NCBI GenBank assembly: GCA_012838305.1 | Contig: DUPN01000027.1 | Span: 1-32,048, forward strand | Length of the DNA: 32,048 nt | Direction of reading: 5' to 3' | DNA from: Bacillota bacterium | GTDB lineage: Bacteria > Bacillota > Limnochordia > Darwinibacteriales > Darwinibacteriaceae | Shown: positions 8,293 through 15,982 of the stretch, piece after piece | Layout of the letters: every line of letters begins with the position of its first letter | Numbering within the stretch: position 1 is the first letter of the stretch | Position numbers and translations under genes: made by a program | Notes under the pieces: generated by a model | Seen by the model: only the letters and a program-made list of their open reading frames with translations | The model's database searches: none | Told to the model about the DNA's origin: nothing

Positions 8293-9027
8293 TTACTTGA
8301 TCTTCTGTTTCAAATCCTCAACACAGAGCTCAATCATCTTCTCTCCCGTTTCCTGGGAGGAGTCCACCGCATCCTGGATGAACCACTCGTCGCTGTCGAC
8401 CATGCGGCTCAAATCCACAGTCTCGGGATAGAGAGCGCTCAATATGGAACACTCCCACTTCCCTGCGTGATCGTAGCCAGTCTTCTCTTGGACCTCTTTA
8501 CTCATGACAGGCAAAACAGTAATCCAATCCCAGGGATTGTCCCCTCCATCCAATTCCTCATAGAAGGAGCGGTTTTCATTCTGGCCCCACCAACCTATGC
8601 CCCTGGTTTCCTCGAGGAACTTGAAGGTCAGCTTCTTGGCTGCCTTCATGCAGCTCAGGGTCATGGGCAGTAGATTCTCCTGTTCATACTGATGGTGAAT
8701 GAGCACGTAGATATTGCGCCATCCGCCATATAGGAAGGAGCGGAGGATGTGATAGATGTTTTCTTCGAAGACATCAACATCCACATGAACCGTTCCGGCC
8801 TCATCTCCCGCCACCGCATAGCTAGAAGGACCATACCAAACAGGAGGGGCCATGATCAGCTCTCTTTCTTGGCTGAGCCTCTCCAGGACTCCCATGGCTA
8901 TAAAGGTGTCACAGCCAAAGGCGCAGTGAGGTCCGTGGTACTCGATGGTACCGACGGGAATCACCAAGGGAGTCCTTTCCTTTTTCGCTTTTTCAATTTC
9001 TCTTGGGAAGATATACTCTAGTCTCAT
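8293..9027 (-). CDS. Creatininase-family amidohydrolase
   Basis: This 244-residue protein belongs to the creatininase (creatinine amidohydrolase) fold. Its metal ligands are visible in GTIEYHGPHCAFGCDTF (Glu, His and Asp), in the His-His of LIHHQYEQEN, and in a Glu in HAGKWECS. Family members hydrolyse amide or cyclic C-N bonds, and some act on carbohydrate-derived cyclic ketones; 3-dehydro-scyllo-inosose hydrolase (IolN) is, to my knowledge, one such relative. The gene is the last of the operon, 17 bp after a creatinase-like gene. It has only a poor ribosome-binding site (AGCTGG before TTTACA), suggesting translational coupling. True creatinine degradation is unlikely in this sugar context. 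Confidence 0.88.
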   Translation of the reverse strand: MRLEYIFPREIEKAKKERTPLVIPVGTIEYHGPHCAFGCDTFIAMGVLERLSQERELIMAPPVWYGPSSYAVAGDEAGTVHVDVDVFEENIYHILRSFLYGGWRNIYVLIHHQYEQENLLPMTLSCMKAAKKLTFKFLEETRGIGWWGQNENRSFYEELDGGDNPWDWITVLPVMSKEVQEKTGYDHAGKWECSILSALYPETVDLSRMVDSDEWFIQDAVDSSQETGEKMIELCVEDLKQKIK

Positions 9028-9044
9028 TGTAAACCAGCTTTCAA

Positions 9045-10214
9045 CTAAAACTCTAATTCATAAATCTTTCCGATAGGATTGCAGAGAGCCTCACAACCAT
9101 CGTCGGTCACGACGATACCCTTCTCCCACCGGAGTCCAAAATCAGCGGTGGCCACAAAACTGTCAACTTGGAAGGTCATATTGCGCTCCAACTTGTAAGG
9201 GGAGTTCGTCTCCATCCAAGGGGCCTCCACTTCAATCATGCCGGTGCCGTGGCAAGGACCATAGACGAAATTGTCTTTGTAACCATTGGTGACAAAGAGG
9301 TCATAGTACCCCCGAGCGATATCCTTGGCCGGTACGCCCGCTTTGATCTGTTTCTCTGTCCAGTTATGGGCCTCTAGGCCGAACTCGACGAGCTCACGTT
9401 TTAGACCGGTCAGGGGCCCCATAGAAATAGGCATTCCAATACTTGGGGAGTATCCGTCGACTTTGGCCGAGAGGTTCAATTGTACCAGATCGCCCTTCTC
9501 AATCACTTTATGGGAGGAGCGAGAAATGGCATGACTCGTAGATTTCTCACTAAAGACATACATGGGTAACCCTTCATACTCAGCACCGTTCTCATAGATC
9601 ACCCTTTGAGCAATTCCGACCATTTGCAGTTCGGTGGCGCCAGGGTGGATGTTCTTGATCACTTCGTCAATGGCTAGCTCGGTAATGCGGAAACCTTCAC
9701 GCATGCAAGCCAACTCGTTTTCCGACTTAATGCTGCGCAGAGTGACCATAATGTCCTTCACTTCAATGATTTCTGCATTGGGATATTCGTCTCTCAGACT
9801 TTCCATCATGACTGCATTGGTGTCCAAGAAGCTGGAGATTCCGATGCGAATTCTGTCTCCCTTTACACCCAAATCGTTGAAAGCCTCTTTGTAAGAGCTT
9901 GCTTTAAACTCAGGATAAGATGGGTCTGCAGACTCGCGGTACGCCAACAAGGGGTAAATCTTGTCAATCTTGCCAACGTCGGCTGCGAACACGATGCTTT
10001 CGGGTCCAACCAAGAGCCCAGCATCACCCGCGGGTGTAATGGCCACTCCTGCCCGTTCAAATACGGGCCAGAAGCCGCTAAAGTAACGGGCATTGGCATA
10101 GTCAGCCTCACCAGAGTTGGCAAGAAATACGTCCAGCTTTCTGTCGCGAATCAGGGCAGCAGCCCTTTTTATTCTCTCCTTATACTCACTGTCTGGAATT
10201 CTGATTCTACTCAT
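9045..10214 (-). CDS. Creatinase-like M24-fold (pita-bread) protein lacking metal ligands
   Basis: This 389-residue protein has the two-domain creatinase / aminopeptidase P architecture. In metal-dependent M24 peptidases the ligands are Asp, Asp, His, Glu, Glu. Here the first Asp is Asn (VQLNLSAKVDGY), the second is Ser (GYSPSI), the His is kept (GPCHGTGM), the first Glu is Asp (FQVDSF) and the last Glu is kept (LRWEKGIVV). That pattern resembles metal-free creatinase, whose catalytic His is the retained one. The usual label 'Xaa-Pro peptidase' is therefore probably wrong for activity; a C-N lyase or hydrolase on a small molecule is more likely. GGAGGG precedes the ATG at 10214. It lies between DUF4432 and creatininase-family genes. 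Confidence 0.85.
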   Translation of the reverse strand: MSRIRIPDSEYKERIKRAAALIRDRKLDVFLANSGEADYANARYFSGFWPVFERAGVAITPAGDAGLLVGPESIVFAADVGKIDKIYPLLAYRESADPSYPEFKASSYKEAFNDLGVKGDRIRIGISSFLDTNAVMMESLRDEYPNAEIIEVKDIMVTLRSIKSENELACMREGFRITELAIDEVIKNIHPGATELQMVGIAQRVIYENGAEYEGLPMYVFSEKSTSHAISRSSHKVIEKGDLVQLNLSAKVDGYSPSIGMPISMGPLTGLKRELVEFGLEAHNWTEKQIKAGVPAKDIARGYYDLFVTNGYKDNFVYGPCHGTGMIEVEAPWMETNSPYKLERNMTFQVDSFVATADFGLRWEKGIVVTDDGCEALCNPIGKIYELEF

Positions 10215-10249
10215 AATTTCCCTCCGTCTGATTGTTATTTATTATGAAA

Positions 10250-10263
10250 TAGCAGGCCTGCTA
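10250..10263. repeat. Intercistronic 14-bp palindrome
   Basis: A perfect palindrome, TAGCAGGCCTGCTA, lies between DUF4432 and the creatinase-like gene. On the minus strand it follows a weaker CTCGA/TCGAG hairpin and is followed by TTTCATAA. It could form a small RNA stem that partly terminates or stabilises the operon message, or it could be a protein site. Confidence 0.5.
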
Positions 10264-10282
10264 CCTCGATAATCCTCGAGCA

Positions 10283-11380
10283 TTACGCCTTGATGGCCTC
10301 AATCTTCTCTCGCATAGCCAAAGCCTGTTTGGGATCGAGTATCCCTAAGCGCATATTGAACTCCACACTCTGCTTGGCCGGCAGAATTTCCACATTGGCC
10401 AACGCCTTTTCCCGGGTATAGCCTCGAGAACCAGAAGTGGCTGGCAAGACCAAACCCATGGCGTCTTCATCCTTCGTCCTGCAAATCCACCGAACTCCGT
10501 ACTTCAACTGCGAAGGTTTATGTGACACATAGTCGGCATAGCCGTCGGGATGTACTTGCATGCTGTGGGCATCGCCGTGCTCATCCTCTTTGTACTTAAT
10601 GAAGAACACAATTTCGGGATCGTAAGGCAGCTTCGGATCCACTTTGTGATGCAGGTCTGGTTTGGTTTTCAGCTGCTCCATGTAATCTACGAGCTCATTC
10701 ATATCCGAACCGGCCTTCATATGGCTAGGTATGTTGTCATAGACCATGACGTGCTCAGGATCATAGTCCGTGGAGTAGACGAGTTCGCTGTGGTCCACAG
10801 GCTTGAAATTGATATGTGCCATGTACATGAGCTCAACATCTGTACCCTTGAGGTTTTCTATCACCATGGAAACATCAAGAATCGATGAGCTCTCATAAAT
10901 CGTAATCTGTGGTCTGGCTATATAATTGCTGTTAAATGCCTCGCGGTGATGATAACGGCCTCCAAGTGCCATGAACTTGCCGTTTTTGTCCTCACCTACG
11001 GTAAGATAAGCTTCTTCGTAACGGGCATTGGGCAATTCTCCGTGCAGAGGATGATCATCCGACTCCGAGGGAACGCCCATGGCTGTGGCACCGCAATGGA
11101 GCAGAAATCCTCCGTAGTTCTCCAGGTAGTTGCTGGTCTTAACGGGTTTGTCGAACATAGAGTCCATACTGAGTTCTCTTCCCAGCAAGTTGCAGCGCCA
11201 GATTTGCTGTCCTTGGTAAGGCAAGGTCTCTATGTACCCAAGAGCGTTTTCGATCCTTAATCCATGAACCCCGGAATCATACAGATAAATGAATGCTTTA
11301 AGATGGCCAGACTCAGCGATGAGTTTCTCTTTCTCTGAGAAGAACGTCCTGTCTAGATTGATGCGAGTTAAGTACGACAA
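10283..11380 (-). CDS. DUF4432-family protein, aldose-1-epimerase-like fold
   Basis: This 365-residue protein matches the DUF4432 family of galactose-mutarotase-like beta-sandwich proteins. Typical pieces are GVHGLRIENALGYIETLPYQ near the N-terminus, GGFLLHCGATAMGVP, LHGELPNARYEEAY, and a conserved late block QLKYGVRWICRTKDEDAMGL. These proteins are widespread in sugar operons and are thought to bind or epimerise sugars, but no reaction is firmly assigned that I know of. The start is a TTG at 11380, backed by GGAGG at 7 bases; no in-frame ATG is near. The gene follows the substrate-binding protein gene across a strong hairpin and belongs to the operon running to 8293. Confidence 0.88.
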   Translation of the reverse strand: MSYLTRINLDRTFFSEKEKLIAESGHLKAFIYLYDSGVHGLRIENALGYIETLPYQGQQIWRCNLLGRELSMDSMFDKPVKTSNYLENYGGFLLHCGATAMGVPSESDDHPLHGELPNARYEEAYLTVGEDKNGKFMALGGRYHHREAFNSNYIARPQITIYESSSILDVSMVIENLKGTDVELMYMAHINFKPVDHSELVYSTDYDPEHVMVYDNIPSHMKAGSDMNELVDYMEQLKTKPDLHHKVDPKLPYDPEIVFFIKYKEDEHGDAHSMQVHPDGYADYVSHKPSQLKYGVRWICRTKDEDAMGLVLPATSGSRGYTREKALANVEILPAKQSVEFNMRLGILDPKQALAMREKIEAIKA

Positions 11381-11401
11381 TTCCTCACCTCCATATCTAG
11401 G

Positions 11402-11436
11402 CTTGGGACTAAGGGGTGTTTCCCCTTAGTCCTGAG
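11402..11436 (-). other. Strong intercistronic hairpin after the substrate-binding protein gene
   Basis: A perfect 11-bp stem, GGACTAAGGGG / CCCCTTAGTCC, with a 5-base loop extends to about 15 bp with wobble pairs. It lies 22 bp after the binding-protein stop and before the DUF4432 start. No T-run follows on the minus strand, so it looks like an RNA-stabilising or processing stem that keeps binding-protein mRNA abundant rather than a terminator. Confidence 0.75.
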
Positions 11437-11457
11437 CCAATGATGTCAGTATCTTTA

Positions 11458-12408
11458 TCAGTCGTAAAGAAGCGGTGCGATGTGATCTGCATCCATATTC
11501 GATGCATCATACCAGTAGCAGCCTGTGTCAATAAAGGAGTCTACTTGTTCGCCGTTAAGGAGCTTTACTGCAGCTTCAACGGTTTTGTAGCCCATTCCTA
11601 CGGGATCTTGGGTAATGGCGCCAACGATCTCACCAGTGCGGATGCCATCCTTCATGGCTGCGGAAGAGTCAAAACCAACAAGCATAATGTCGCGGATCTT
11701 GCCAACTTCTCTCAGTCCAATGTAAGCCCCAACACATGAGCCCTCATTCGAGGTGTAGATCAAGTCGATGTCAGCATGTGCCAAAGTCATGGTCTTAGCA
11801 ATCTCAGCGGACCGGAGGTGGTCACCTTCGCCGTACTGAATGTCAACAATTTGAATGCCAGGAAACTCTGCGATTTTCTCTTGGAAACCTATAACTCGTT
11901 GGACTGCGTCAATGGTTGTCTGGGAGTGACCGATAATTCCTATTTTACCTTCATTGTTCAAGAGTCTAGCTGCGTTTTCAGCGGCCAGGCGTCCAGCTTC
12001 TACGCTGTCGGTAGAAACCTTCGCATCCGATTCGGCGTCGCCTACACCTGCATCAAATCCAACGACTACGATACCTTCGGCCTTAGCTTCTTGCAGAATG
12101 CCGGCGACAGATTCGGTATCGATTGCGGCCATGGCTATGGCCTGAGGTTTATTGGCTAGAGCTGTCTTCAGCATATCAACCTGTCTGTCCACCATGGTTT
12201 CATCTTCGGGACCTTCAAATGTGATTCTCACTCCAAACTCTTCTGCAGCTTGTTCGGCACCCATTCTCACAGCCTGCCAGAACTGATGACCATACCCAAG
12301 GGCAATCATGGCGATGTAAGGCTTCTCATCATTAGCCATGACCGGTACTGCAACCAACCCTGTGAGTAAAGCGACGACCAACACAAACACCAATACATTT
12401 CTCTTCAT
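11458..12408 (-). CDS. Ribose-type (RbsB-like) sugar ABC transporter substrate-binding protein
   Basis: This 316-residue periplasmic-binding-protein-like sugar-binding protein has a signal peptide (MKRNVLVFVLVVALLTGLV, then VPVMA cleavage), but no lipobox cysteine. The mature part starts with a YIAMIALGYGHQFWQAVR strand-helix, has AIAMAAIDTESVAGIL and GFDAG in the hinge region, and LVGFDSSAAMKDGI near the C-terminus, all typical of the RbsB class. It captures the sugar for the permease and ATPase encoded just upstream. The ligand is not readable; the operon's DUF4432 and creatinase/creatininase-like genes suggest an unusual or modified sugar. AAGGGGG precedes the ATG. It is the third gene of its operon, unlike the rhamnose importer, where the binding protein comes first. 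Confidence 0.92.
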   Translation of the reverse strand: MKRNVLVFVLVVALLTGLVAVPVMANDEKPYIAMIALGYGHQFWQAVRMGAEQAAEEFGVRITFEGPEDETMVDRQVDMLKTALANKPQAIAMAAIDTESVAGILQEAKAEGIVVVGFDAGVGDAESDAKVSTDSVEAGRLAAENAARLLNNEGKIGIIGHSQTTIDAVQRVIGFQEKIAEFPGIQIVDIQYGEGDHLRSAEIAKTMTLAHADIDLIYTSNEGSCVGAYIGLREVGKIRDIMLVGFDSSAAMKDGIRTGEIVGAITQDPVGMGYKTVEAAVKLLNGEQVDSFIDTGCYWYDASNMDADHIAPLLYD

Positions 12409-12443
12409 CCTTTTTCCCCCTTGATTTTTTTATCTTTAAACCA

Positions 12444-12460
12444 ATCCCACAGCATGGGAT
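12444..12460 (-). other. Small hairpin between permease and binding-protein genes
   Basis: ATCCCA / TGGGAT forms a 6-bp stem with a 5-base loop in the 71-bp gap before the binding-protein start. A second tiny stem (GGCT/AGCC) lies beside it at about 12462-12471. They may affect local mRNA stability; the evidence is weak. Confidence 0.35.
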
Positions 12461-12479
12461 GGGCTAAAGCCAACGTAGT

Positions 12480-13454
12480 TTACCGCTTCTTTCGCATCTG
12501 ATCGAAGTACACCGCAAAGGCCAGTACGATTCCGACAAACGCGGACTGCAGCTCCGTGGGTACTGACATGATCCGCAGGCCATTCGTCAAGGAACTGATG
12601 ATGAGGGCGCCGATGATGGTTCCAGGTATGCTCCCCTCGCCGCCGCTCAGAGAACTCCCCCCGATGACTGCTGCGGCGATAGCCTCCAGTTCATAACCCA
12701 CACCGAGCTGAGGTTGGGCAGAGCCCAATCTCGACGACATGATCAGTCCGCCAACTCCGGCGAATAAACCGCCTAGAGCATAGATCCCGATTTTCCAGCG
12801 ATCGACGTTAACCCCTGACAGCCGGGCTGCCTCTTCATTCGAGCCGATGGCCAAAGAATATCGCCCGATCAACGTTTTGGAGAACAAGATGTAGGCTATG
12901 ATCGTGACCGCGATTAGAATAACAATGGCATTGTGGAAACCGCTGATTCCTAAGAAAGAGCCGGTAGCGATTCTCTGATAGACAGGTTCCGATGTGAAAT
13001 AGATGGGCCGCATATTAGAAACCACTAGGGACAGGCCTTTTGTGATCATTTGCATGGCCATGGTGGCGATAAAGGGAGGTAAGAACATCTTGGTTACTCC
13101 TATACCGCTCACTGCACCGCAAAAGCCGCCGACTAGAATACCGAAGAGAATGGCTGCGGGAAGTGGAAATCCCCATCTCGTTAAGGCCACACCGCTCATG
13201 ACGCTGGAAAAGGTCATTACCGCACCCACCGAAATGTCAATCCCCCCTGTAAAGATAACAAAGGAGACCCCTAGGGCCAACATTCCATTGACACAAGTCG
13301 CCAGCAAAATCGTCATGATGTTGCCGTAACTCAGATAGTTGGGATTCATGATGTAGAAAAAGACGACTAATAGGACTAGAACTGCAATGATAATGAGTTT
13401 GTGCGAAAACTCGGTGCCCGTCAATCTCTTACCTAAAGTCTTTGTCTGTGTCAT
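12480..13454 (-). CDS. Ribose-type (RbsC-like) ABC transporter permease
   Basis: This 324-residue membrane protein of the RbsC/branched-sugar permease family has about eight to ten hydrophobic segments, beginning LIIIAVLVLLVVFFYIM. The family motifs GGIDISVGAVMTF, the cytoplasmic EAA-like loop SNEEAARLSGVNV and AAAVIGGSSLSGGEGS are all present. Its start ATG overlaps the ATPase stop (ATGA), so the two are translationally coupled. It forms a homodimer or a heterodimer channel with the 509-class ATPase; only one permease gene is present, so a homodimer is likely. Confidence 0.94.
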   Translation of the reverse strand: MTQTKTLGKRLTGTEFSHKLIIIAVLVLLVVFFYIMNPNYLSYGNIMTILLATCVNGMLALGVSFVIFTGGIDISVGAVMTFSSVMSGVALTRWGFPLPAAILFGILVGGFCGAVSGIGVTKMFLPPFIATMAMQMITKGLSLVVSNMRPIYFTSEPVYQRIATGSFLGISGFHNAIVILIAVTIIAYILFSKTLIGRYSLAIGSNEEAARLSGVNVDRWKIGIYALGGLFAGVGGLIMSSRLGSAQPQLGVGYELEAIAAAVIGGSSLSGGEGSIPGTIIGALIISSLTNGLRIMSVPTELQSAFVGIVLAFAVYFDQMRKKR

Positions 13455-14971
13455 CCTACCTGACCTCCAGCTGCGTGATTTCTTTTTACCGCAAAGTTCA
13501 TAATTCTGTTTTGGTCAATCTCGTCGCCCACAAGCTCGCCAGTGATTCTTCCTTCGCACATAACTAGGACCCTATGGGAGACACGAAGTATTTCGGGCAG
13601 TTCGGAAGAAATCATAATGATGGCCTTGCCCTGTTCCGCCAGCTCATTGAGGAGCTTATAAATCTCATTTTTGGCACCGATGTCAATACCCTTGGTGGGT
13701 TCATCAAAAATAATCACATCGCAGTTCCTCGTTAGCCACTTCGCCAATACGACTTTTTGCTGATTGCCTCCGGATAAAAACTTGACTTTCTGGCGTATGG
13801 ACGGTGTACGGATATCCAAGACACCTCTCTGCTTCTCCGAATTTGCAGCCGACTTGGCGAACTGAATAAAACCGAAAGACGAAAACTTGGACATAGAGGC
13901 CATGGGAATGTTCTCATCGACCGTCATCCCCAGCGCCAAACCGAGTTCTCTACGATCTTCAGGCAGGTAAGCGATCCCTGCCCTGATGGCATCCCGTGGA
14001 CCCTTAATGGTCACTTTCTTACCGCCCACGTAAATGTCTCCCGAAGTGTAACCGTCGCCGGCGAAAATTGCCCGTGCAGTTTCGGTCCTTCCCGCTCCAA
14101 CCAGACCGGCAAAGCCCAGGATTTCGCCCCTCCTGACATGAAAGGATACGTCCTGCACCATCCGGCCGGCATTCAGATTCTCGACCTTCAATGCTAACTC
14201 GGCGCCTGTATCCTCAAAAGGTGACTGTTTGGTCTCAAACACTTCCCGTCCTACCATCATTTGAATGATTGCATCGAGGGATGCTTCCTCCGTATTCAAA
14301 GTGGCCACAAACTGACCGTCTCGCATCACCGTGATCCTGTCACTGATCAGCTTCAGTTCTTCAAGCTTATGGGAGATATAGACGATGGCTCGGCCATCCT
14401 CTTTCAACGCGCGGACCACCCTGAACAAATCTTCAACCTCGCCACTGGTCAGGGATGCTGTTGGTTCATCCATAATCAGGATTTTCGAATCATAGGTAAG
14501 GGCCTTTACGATCTCGACCAATTGGCGCTGGGCTACAGTTAGTCGCCCCACTTTGGCACGGGGATCAACGTCCAAATTCAATCTGGCATACATCTGTACT
14601 GTTTCTTCTTCTTGCCGCTTCGAATCCAGGATGATTCTGGACTTCTTTTTTGCTTCTCGCCCGAAGAAGATGTTTTCTGCCACTGTAAGATGGTTCATAA
14701 GATTCAGTTCCTGGTGGATCATCACGATGCCCAGGGCCTGAGCATCTCTAACATTGGTGATGTTCACTTCTTCATTGTTGAGTATGATCGACCCTGAGTC
14801 TTTCGTATAGACACCGGAGAGAATCTTCATCAGAGTGGACTTCCCTGCTCCGTTCTCACCTACCAAGGCATGGACCTCCCCGGCCCTTACGCCGTAAGAC
14901 ACGTTGTCGACGGCCCTTACCCCAGGGAAGCTTTTGCATATGTCTTTCATCTGTATGAGTTCGTTGCCCAT
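13451..14971 (-). CDS. Ribose-type (RbsA-like) double ABC ATPase of sugar importer
   Basis: This protein of about 506 residues has two fused ABC domains. The first has an intact Walker A (GENGAGKSTLMK), a Q-loop region and Walker B LIMDEPTASLTSGE. The second has the degenerate Walker A common to this family (GLVGAGRTETARAIF), a clear signature SGGNQQKVVLAKWL and Walker B IIFDEPTKGIDIGAK. I start at the ATG at 14971, 9 bases after AAGGG; the ATG at 14980 touches that site. This is the first gene of the operon reaching to 8293. Its promoter and LacI-type operator lie about 120-180 bp upstream. Confidence 0.95.
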   Translation of the reverse strand: MGNELIQMKDICKSFPGVRAVDNVSYGVRAGEVHALVGENGAGKSTLMKILSGVYTKDSGSIILNNEEVNITNVRDAQALGIVMIHQELNLMNHLTVAENIFFGREAKKKSRIILDSKRQEEETVQMYARLNLDVDPRAKVGRLTVAQRQLVEIVKALTYDSKILIMDEPTASLTSGEVEDLFRVVRALKEDGRAIVYISHKLEELKLISDRITVMRDGQFVATLNTEEASLDAIIQMMVGREVFETKQSPFEDTGAELALKVENLNAGRMVQDVSFHVRRGEILGFAGLVGAGRTETARAIFAGDGYTSGDIYVGGKKVTIKGPRDAIRAGIAYLPEDRRELGLALGMTVDENIPMASMSKFSSFGFIQFAKSAANSEKQRGVLDIRTPSIRQKVKFLSGGNQQKVVLAKWLTRNCDVIIFDEPTKGIDIGAKNEIYKLLNELAEQGKAIIMISSELPEILRVSHRVLVMCEGRITGELVGDEIDQNRIMNFAVKRNHAAGGQVG

Positions 14972-15089
14972 GGACACCATCCCTTATTTTCGTCACTCGT
15001 GCTAAGAGACATATTATCGAGCACATAACGTGCCGCTAATGATCTGGACATATCCCAAGCATACTGCCCGCTTTTACTAACATGCGTTT

Positions 15090-15107
15090 TGTAATAACGT
15101 TATTACA
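15090..15107. promoter_or_regulatory. LacI-type operator, 18-bp perfect palindrome
   Basis: TGTAATAACGTTATTACA is an exact palindrome centred on CG, the style of LacI-family operators. It sits just downstream of the predicted start of the ABC operon transcript (about +8 to +25), where a bound repressor would block the polymerase. A direct repeat of its left half, TTTGTAATAA, recurs 25 bp away at 15113-15122, touching the -10. Confidence 0.8.
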
Positions 15108-15121
15108 CCAAGTTTGTAATA

Positions 15122-15150
15122 AGTATATGTGATTTCCACCCTAAAATCAA
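15122..15150 (-). promoter_or_regulatory. Sigma-70 promoter of the second ABC transporter operon
   Basis: On the minus strand, -35 TTGATT (15150-15145), a 17-bp spacer and -10 TATACT (15127-15122) give a good sigma-70 promoter. Transcription would start near 15115 and run into the palindrome at 15090-15107, then into the ATPase gene. The leader is about 140 nt long. Confidence 0.75.
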
Positions 15151-15399
15151 CCACTTTTTCGCTTTTTTTACTGAAATAGGCGTATTTTTGTTGCAGAATG
15201 GTTAAAACCCCGACTGTAACTGTGCCTTAGGTAAAATTGAGCAGAGCAATTATGGCCAAAAAAGCAGATTTGCCGCCTGTACCTGAAATTGACGGCATGG
15301 TCATGCAGAGCATAAAATGGACAATTATGCCATGGACTGGTACTTTTAGGAGACTATTCAACAAACTTTGTCCTCAAAGCTGGCACAGGCGTCTGTTAG

Positions 15400-15413
15400 T
15401 AATAACGTTATTA
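15400..15413. promoter_or_regulatory. Second LacI-type operator, 14-bp palindrome
   Basis: TAATAACGTTATTA is the same core palindrome as at 15090-15107, without the outer matching pairs. It lies about 130 bp upstream of the ASRT-family start codon and 308 bp from the first operator, centre to centre. Both divergent transcripts may therefore be controlled by one repressor, possibly through a DNA loop. Confidence 0.75.
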
Positions 15414-15543
15414 TTTTGAGTTAGGTATCTCTGTGCGTGGCACTTCAGAGCGTGAGACCAGCTGCCCTATCTGGCATACTGGCTTGAGTTTTCCCGATTT
15501 GATATCATGGTGGTGACAAGTGCTGTAAATGGGAGGTAGAAAG

Positions 15544-15927
15544 ATGTCAACATCGGTCAAACGAGCAGGCAAGAGAACATGGTACATTCCCGACGCCTAT
15601 AACCCCTCTTCGGGGCAAGGGGAAAAGTGGGAAAGCCATGATTGCGTATCTGTCTTAAATGTAGGGGATCAAGAGGCAAACATTCGGTTTTCATTCTTCT
15701 TCGAAGATGGCAAGCCTAAGGAGAATGTTCTTGTTACTGTGCCAGGACGGCAATGTAAACATGTGCAGATGAATCGACCGGAGCTCTTAGGCGGCTATGT
15801 TGTACCCCGCGACGTCCCCTACGCCATCATGGTGGAAAGTGACGTACAAATTATTGTTCAATACTCCCGTATGGATGTAACCCAGCCAAATATGACCCTG
15901 ATGACTGCGATTCCCTACTGTGAGTAG
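15544..15927 (+). CDS. ASRT-family (Anabaena sensory rhodopsin transducer-like) protein
   Basis: This small soluble protein of about 127 residues resembles Anabaena sensory rhodopsin transducer along its whole length: WYIPDAYNP near the start, SHDCVSVLNVGDQEANIRFS in the middle, FFEDGKP, the VPGRQCKHVQMNRPE block and VESDVQIIVQYSRMD. The Anabaena protein is a tetrameric beta-sandwich, and the wider family, found mostly in bacteria without rhodopsins, has been proposed to bind small molecules or carbohydrates. No rhodopsin gene is present here. I start at 15544 because GGGAGG lies 7 bases upstream; the ATG at 15529 has no site. It is transcribed away from the second ABC operon, with which it appears to share operators. 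A sugar-sensing or sugar-binding role is inference. Confidence 0.88.
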   Translation: MSTSVKRAGKRTWYIPDAYNPSSGQGEKWESHDCVSVLNVGDQEANIRFSFFFEDGKPKENVLVTVPGRQCKHVQMNRPELLGGYVVPRDVPYAIMVESDVQIIVQYSRMDVTQPNMTLMTAIPYCE

Positions 15928-15939
15928 TCCTGAAAATGG

Positions 15940-15967
15940 GAAAGGTGCCCTGGTGAGGACACCTTTC
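15940..15967. terminator. Bidirectional terminator between ASRT-family and creatinase-like genes
   Basis: An 8-bp stem, GAAAGGTG / CACCTTTC, with a 12-base loop stands between two converging genes (stops at 15927 and 15983). T-rich sequence follows on both strands (TTCTTGTC on plus, CCATTTTC on minus). The placement supports a shared terminator; the T-runs are modest. Confidence 0.6.
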
Positions 15968-15982
15968 TTGTCTGGATATGGT

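Larger units (their letters stand above)
14972..15543. other. Long divergent regulatory region between ABC operon and ASRT-family gene
   Basis: This is about 570 bp without a supported gene. It holds one strong minus-strand promoter (15122-15150), one 18-bp palindrome (15090-15107), a half-site at 15113-15122 and a second 14-bp palindrome (15400-15413). It is more AT-rich than its flanks around 15100-15200. A 60-codon open frame at 15237-15419 has no recognisable protein features. I find no convincing plus-strand promoter hexamer pair for the ASRT-family gene. Confidence 0.7.

Noticed and set aside
8293-10214. True creatinine-to-sarcosine degradation pathway
   Set aside because: The genes are embedded in a sugar importer operon with a mutarotase-like protein, and no sarcosine oxidase or dehydrogenase is present.
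15090-15107. Palindrome considered as a CcpA cre site
   Set aside because: The spacing between the outer TG/CA and the central CG is too long for cre; the form fits a LacI-type local operator better.
15237-15419. 60-codon plus-strand open frame in the divergent regulatory region
   Set aside because: No ribosome-binding site, no recognisable protein features, and its end overlaps the second palindrome.
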